From NCBI GenBank assembly GCA_913049565.1, contig CAJWZG010000123.1:1-8363 (forward strand): 8,363 nt of DNA. Direction: 5' to 3'. This DNA comes from an uncultured Gammaproteobacteria bacterium. Its GTDB lineage: Bacteria > Pseudomonadota > Gammaproteobacteria > Pseudomonadales > Azotimanducaceae_A. Positions 5,601-8,363 of the stretch are shown piece by piece. Made by a program: the position numbers and the translations under genes. Below the pieces are notes generated by a model. It was not told the DNA's origin. It searched no databases and saw nothing but the letters and a program-made list of their open reading frames with translations. The number at the start of each line of letters is the position of its first letter. Within the stretch, counting starts at the first letter, position 1.

Positions 5601-6785
5601 ATGGAAAATTTGGATACTTTTCGCGATGAGATTCGGGGTTGGCTTGGCGAAAACTGCCCTGCCTCGATGCGTACACCAATGGACGCCAGTGAAACCCCCG
5701 GTGGCGGCAGAAATGCGGTGTATGCCAACCCAGAGACGAAAGTTTGGTTAGAGCGCTGTGTTGAGAAAGGATTCACCGTCCCCACTTGGCCAAAGGAGTA
5801 TGGCGGGGCTGCGTTGAGTAAAGAAGAAAATTCCGTCCTCAGACAAGAGATGGGACGGATTAATGCGCGTCCTCCACTGGTGGGGATGGGCCTGAGCATG
5901 ATTGGTCCTGCACTGCTCGAATATGGAACCGACGCACAGAAAGATGAGCACCTTCCCAAGATCGCTCGAGGCGATATCTGGTGGTGCCAAGGCTACAGCG
6001 AACCGGGTTCAGGCTCTGACTTAGCTAGCCTGCGAACGGCCGCGGTAGAGGATGGTGATGATTTCATCATCAACGGACAAAAAATTTGGACGTCGGGTGC
6101 AAATCATGCAGATTGGATGTTCTGCCTAGTTCGGACAGATTTTGACGCGCCAAAACACGAGGGAATTTCCTTTGTTCTGTTTGATATGACCACGCCCGGA
6201 GTGTCGGTTAAGCCCATCAAGCTGATCAGTGGTCTGTCGCCGTTTTGCGAGACATTTCTCGACGATGTGCGGGTACCGAAATCGAACCTGGTTTACGAAC
6301 TCAACAAAGGTTGGACCGTTGGTAAACGATTGTTACAGCACGAGCGCTCGATGATCGGAGGCATTGGCGGCGGTCAAAAGACGACGACGCTAGAGGAGTA
6401 TGCACGGCAGTATGTCGGTGTGGACGACTCAGGCAAGGTGGCTGATACCCATGTTCGCGGCCAAATTCTAGCTCATAGAATGAACGATCGAGCCTTTGGT
6501 TTGACGACCCGTCGCAGTGTTGAAGAATCGGCTACAGGTGGTGCGCCTGGGGCTACTTCTTCCATGTTTAAGTATTACGGTACCGAGCAGAACATTGGCA
6601 AATATGACCTGCTGCTCTCCATTATGGGAACCCAATCTGTTGGTTGGAGCGGTGACGGTTTCGAAGAGGAAGAGCTAAATACGACAAGAGCGTGGCTTCG
6701 ATCTAAGGCTAATAGTATCGAAGGGGGTACATCAGAGGTTCAGTTGAACATCATTGCCAAGCGAGTTCTTGGCCTGCCCGAGTAG
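5601..6785 (+). CDS. Acyl-CoA dehydrogenase, FAD-dependent
   Basis: A 394-residue acyl-CoA dehydrogenase, which introduces the alpha-beta double bond into acyl-CoA using FAD and passes electrons to ETF. ATG 5601 follows GGAAGGA at 8 nt. The N-terminal helical domain covers about 1-125. The beta domain carries the FAD/substrate signature CQGYSEPGSGSDLASL (129-144) and NGQKIWTSGANHADW (158-172). The C-terminal helical domain includes LLQHERSMIGG (244-254), DLLLSIMGTQSVG (336-348) and SIEGGTSEVQLNIIAKRVLG (372-391). E248 in QHER sits where isovaleryl- and long-chain enzymes keep the catalytic base. E374 is one residue off the medium-chain position, so E248 is the better candidate. The ending resembles FadE proteins of branched-chain or steroid side-chain degradation, but the substrate cannot be assigned. 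The stop is followed at once by a pseudogene remnant. Confidence 0.94.
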   Translation: MENLDTFRDEIRGWLGENCPASMRTPMDASETPGGGRNAVYANPETKVWLERCVEKGFTVPTWPKEYGGAALSKEENSVLRQEMGRINARPPLVGMGLSMIGPALLEYGTDAQKDEHLPKIARGDIWWCQGYSEPGSGSDLASLRTAAVEDGDDFIINGQKIWTSGANHADWMFCLVRTDFDAPKHEGISFVLFDMTTPGVSVKPIKLISGLSPFCETFLDDVRVPKSNLVYELNKGWTVGKRLLQHERSMIGGIGGGQKTTTLEEYARQYVGVDDSGKVADTHVRGQILAHRMNDRAFGLTTRRSVEESATGGAPGATSSMFKYYGTEQNIGKYDLLLSIMGTQSVGWSGDGFEEEELNTTRAWLRSKANSIEGGTSEVQLNIIAKRVLGLPE

Positions 6786-6793
6786 CAGCGACT

Positions 6794-7560
6794 GCAATAA
6801 AAAGCCCTTTAACCCAGCCGGTGGATGTATCGGTTGGCGCAAAAAATCGAAACCACCATAAATGGGTGGCGAAACAACAGCTCGAGATCAACCAAGATCT
6901 TTTCGAGACTCGAGACGAAAGCGCACTGGATGTGGTGGAAAAACGTGCCTGAGTCTCTGCCACTGAAAGCAAGGTAATGGTCGCAAAAAATGAATATTGA
7001 GATACGCTGAAAGAAAGTGCCCTCCTAGGGATGGATACAGCGCTTGCCTAGCAGCGGCTTGAAGAACGGCTGCTGATGTTTCCTGTACTGACGTCAACGC
7101 ACCTGTGGCCGGCTTCGTCAAACATCTGAGTATCAGTACCCTTGGAGGCGTGATGTGTTCGGGTGATGAATCGATGCACATTTCGCCTACGGAGAACAAA
7201 TTGGTAGTCGCGGTTCGGATCGACCCGGTAGACAAAGGACAGCTTGAGCTGGGGCGCTCCGTCGATATCTATTTGGACGCCTTTGATTCGACGATCTATA
7301 GAAAGCTTGAGGGGCTGCTCATCTATCTCATTTACGACATTTTGACCGAAAGCGCCAAGGATGGCGCGAGCTTCACTTACTATCGAGCAAGGTCAGGCTT
7401 TAGTCCGGCGGCTGATGATGTTGATTGGATATTTACCGGCCTTGAGCTTAAGCCGGGTATTACTGCCACCGTTGGCATTGGAACTGCAAAACGGACCGTA
7501 CTACAGTTCATTGCGAAACCGATTTTGCGAGCATTCTCCGGGGTCATGACGCAACTCTAG
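6794..7560 (+). pseudogene. Decayed remnant of a HlyD-family type I secretion membrane fusion protein
   Basis: Two frames join into one HlyD-like C-terminal half. The first frame, readable from about 6794 to 7070, gives a helical hairpin segment: WVAKQQLEINQDLFET, ESALDVVEKRA, VSATESKVMVAKNEY, DTLKESALLGMDTALA, QRLEERL. It is broken by TGA at 6950 and 6998 and TAG at 7049. The reading then shifts near 7070 to a second frame, open to TAG 7558. This continues with the second lipoyl half (TDVNAPVAGFVKHLSIS, TLGGVM), the beta-barrel (NKLVVAVRIDPVDKGQLELG, AFDSTIYRKLEG) and the family ending (LKPGITATVGIGTAKRTVLQ then FIAKPI). HlyD proteins link an inner-membrane ABC exporter to TolC. The N-terminal anchor and first half are missing, and no exporter gene is adjacent. 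The gene is dead. The left edge is uncertain but lies just after the acyl-CoA dehydrogenase stop. The intact 3' frame (GTG 7105 to 7560) could be mistaken for a small gene. Confidence 0.85.
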
Positions 7561-7573
7561 CGTGTAGCGGAAA

Positions 7574-7603
7574 TTCACAGAAATTTTTCGCACATCCTGT
7601 AAA
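7574..7603 (+). promoter_or_regulatory. Possible promoter of the PaaI thioesterase gene
   Basis: TTCACA (7574-7579) and TGTAAA (7598-7603) are spaced 18 bp apart, about 28 bp before the thioesterase start. Both hexamers are partial matches, so confidence is low. Confidence 0.2.
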
Positions 7604-7619
7604 AGTCTGGGGTCTTCCT

Positions 7620-7626
7620 AGGAGGT
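7620..7626 (+). promoter_or_regulatory. Strong Shine-Dalgarno site of the thioesterase gene
   Basis: AGGAGGT is an essentially perfect ribosome binding site 4 nt before GTG 7631, and it decides this non-ATG start. Confidence 0.8.
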
Positions 7627-7630
7627 CACT

Positions 7631-8029
7631 GTGTCAAAAATCGTGGCAAGCGCAAAAACACTTATTCAGAGCGATCAATCCGTCTCGCAGCGATTTTCGA
7701 TGCAAGTGCACCATGCTGCTGATGGAATATGCCGGCTTAGCGCATTGATCGATGCAGGTTGGGTAAACGGGGCAGGCTTTGTGCATGGCAGTGTTGCCTA
7801 TGCCCTGATGGACAGTGCATGCGCCTACGCATGCGCCTCACGCGAGGTCAGAGGTGTGACAACCAATGGCAATATTACTTATGTCAGGGGTGGGCGCGGA
7901 GACACTGCATTGACAGCCCAGGCGCAAGTCATCAGTCAAAGCCGCCGCGTCATGAGCTTGACTGCCAGGCTCGAGGACGAAGACAAGCAACTGCTGGCTC
8001 ATGGCAGTTTTTTGTTTCAGTTGATCTAG
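7631..8029 (+). CDS. PaaI-family hotdog-fold acyl-CoA thioesterase
   Basis: A 132-residue single-hotdog protein of normal length for the PaaI/YdiI thioesterase family, which hydrolyses acyl-CoA or aryl-CoA esters in the cytoplasm, usually as a tetramer. The central signature is N46-GAGFVHG (47-53) followed by ALMDSACAYACAS (58-70). H52/G53 and D61 stand at the catalytic positions, D61 being the likely general base or nucleophile. TTNGNITYVRGG (77-88) forms the next strand and the CoA-side loop. ISQSRRVMSLTARLED (101-116) and LLAHGSFLFQL (121-131) are the closing strands. The start is GTG 7631, set by a strong AGGAGGT. It follows the HlyD remnant by 70 bp and precedes an MFS gene by 135 bp. 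With the acyl-CoA dehydrogenase nearby it may release CoA during oxidation of acids; the pseudogene between them argues against a tight operon. Confidence 0.91.
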   Translation: MSKIVASAKTLIQSDQSVSQRFSMQVHHAADGICRLSALIDAGWVNGAGFVHGSVAYALMDSACAYACASREVRGVTTNGNITYVRGGRGDTALTAQAQVISQSRRVMSLTARLEDEDKQLLAHGSFLFQLI

Positions 8030-8164
8030 TCGAATACTTGCTAGGAACCTATGCCAGCGATGTTTTTCAATTCAACTTATCGCAGTTAGGCGATCCACTT
8101 CTTCCCAACAGACGACGATAAATCGCGTTACTCTTGGGAACGATAACCATCGATAAAGAAAGTG

Positions 8165-8363
8165 ATGCAAAAATCTACCCCAGCTTGGCGTAGCCCGATC
8201 ATGCTACTGGTACTGATGTCTATCGCTATGCCGCTAGCATTCAACACCTGGTCAGCACTGCTCAACAACTTTGCGGTCGAAAGAGCAGCGTTTTCCGGCG
8301 TTGAGATCGGTATTTTGCAAAGCCTTCGAGAGGTACCAGGCTTTCTCTCCTTTACCGTGATAT
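8165..8363 (+). CDS. MFS transporter, N-terminal fragment (cut by window edge)
   Basis: 66 codons of a membrane transporter run to the end of the window without a stop. After a short cytoplasmic N-terminus (MQKSTPAWRSP) comes a first transmembrane helix, about residues 12-28 (IMLLVLMSIAMPLAFNT). Next are WSALLNNFAVERAAF, then GVEIGILQSLREVPGFLSF leading into a second helix. The pattern 'GxEIGxLQSLREVPGFLxF' is familiar from a gammaproteobacterial MFS group. ATG 8165 is chosen; GTG 8162 is directly adjacent in frame, and a TAA at 8144 limits the frame upstream. The ribosome site is weak (AAAGA). The substrate is unknown. Confidence 0.8.
   Translation, partial: MQKSTPAWRSPIMLLVLMSIAMPLAFNTWSALLNNFAVERAAFSGVEIGILQSLREVPGFLSFTVI

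Noticed and set aside
7105..7560. Small stand-alone gene of 151 residues
   Set aside because: It is the 3' part of the HlyD remnant: GTG 7105 lies inside the lipoyl motif, with no ribosome site, and the rest continues upstream in a broken frame.
7817..7838. Tandem 10-bp direct repeat GCATGCGCCT (period 12)
   Set aside because: It lies in the thioesterase codons for ACAYACAS, a segment normally Ala/Tyr/Cys-rich in PaaI proteins, so it is explained by coding.
8116..8156. Three copies of CGATAA upstream of the right-edge MFS gene
   Set aside because: Six-base repeats with uneven spacing; no link to a known site could be made.

Overview
The window looks like ordinary chromosome from a gammaproteobacterium, probably a marine or environmental lineage near the Pseudomonadales. 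The best lineage clue is the Fur protein at 4893-5291. It reads HHDHMVDVDSG where enterobacterial Fur has HHDHLICLDCG, so the CxxC cysteines are absent, as in Pseudomonas-type Fur. G+C is moderate, most genes have Shine-Dalgarno-type starts, and no tRNA, rRNA, insertion sequence, integrase, CRISPR array or phage gene was found.

Layout. At the left edge is the 3' part of a class II (SIRT4-like) sirtuin (1-498, +). Next is a secreted DUF6491-type protein (558-1190, +), which converges 10 bp away with a two-gene minus-strand unit. That unit runs 3753 to 1201: a GPH/MelB-like cation symporter (2290-3753) followed by a luciferase-like, F420/FMN-type oxidoreductase (1201-2223). Divergent from the symporter, across a 241-bp regulatory region with two inverted repeats, is an unusual MerR-type HTH protein fused to TPR repeats (3995-4864, +). 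It converges with fur (4893-5291, -). Fur in turn diverges from an acyl-CoA dehydrogenase (5601-6785, +).

Directly after the acyl-CoA dehydrogenase stop is a decayed remnant of a HlyD-family membrane fusion protein of a type I secretion system (about 6794-7560, +). It has lost its N-terminal half and carries three in-frame stops and one frameshift. Then come a PaaI-family hotdog thioesterase (7631-8029, +) and the N-terminus of an MFS transporter cut by the right edge (8165-8363, +).

Functional reading (inference). The symporter, LLM oxidoreductase, acyl-CoA dehydrogenase and acyl-CoA thioesterase fit import and oxidative breakdown of lipid-like or carboxylic substrates, but only the symporter and LLM genes look co-transcribed. 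No clear new multi-gene system is visible. The items most worth a second look are the MerR-TPR fusion with a palindrome on its own promoter, the HlyD pseudogene and its abrupt left boundary, and the non-standard start of fur.
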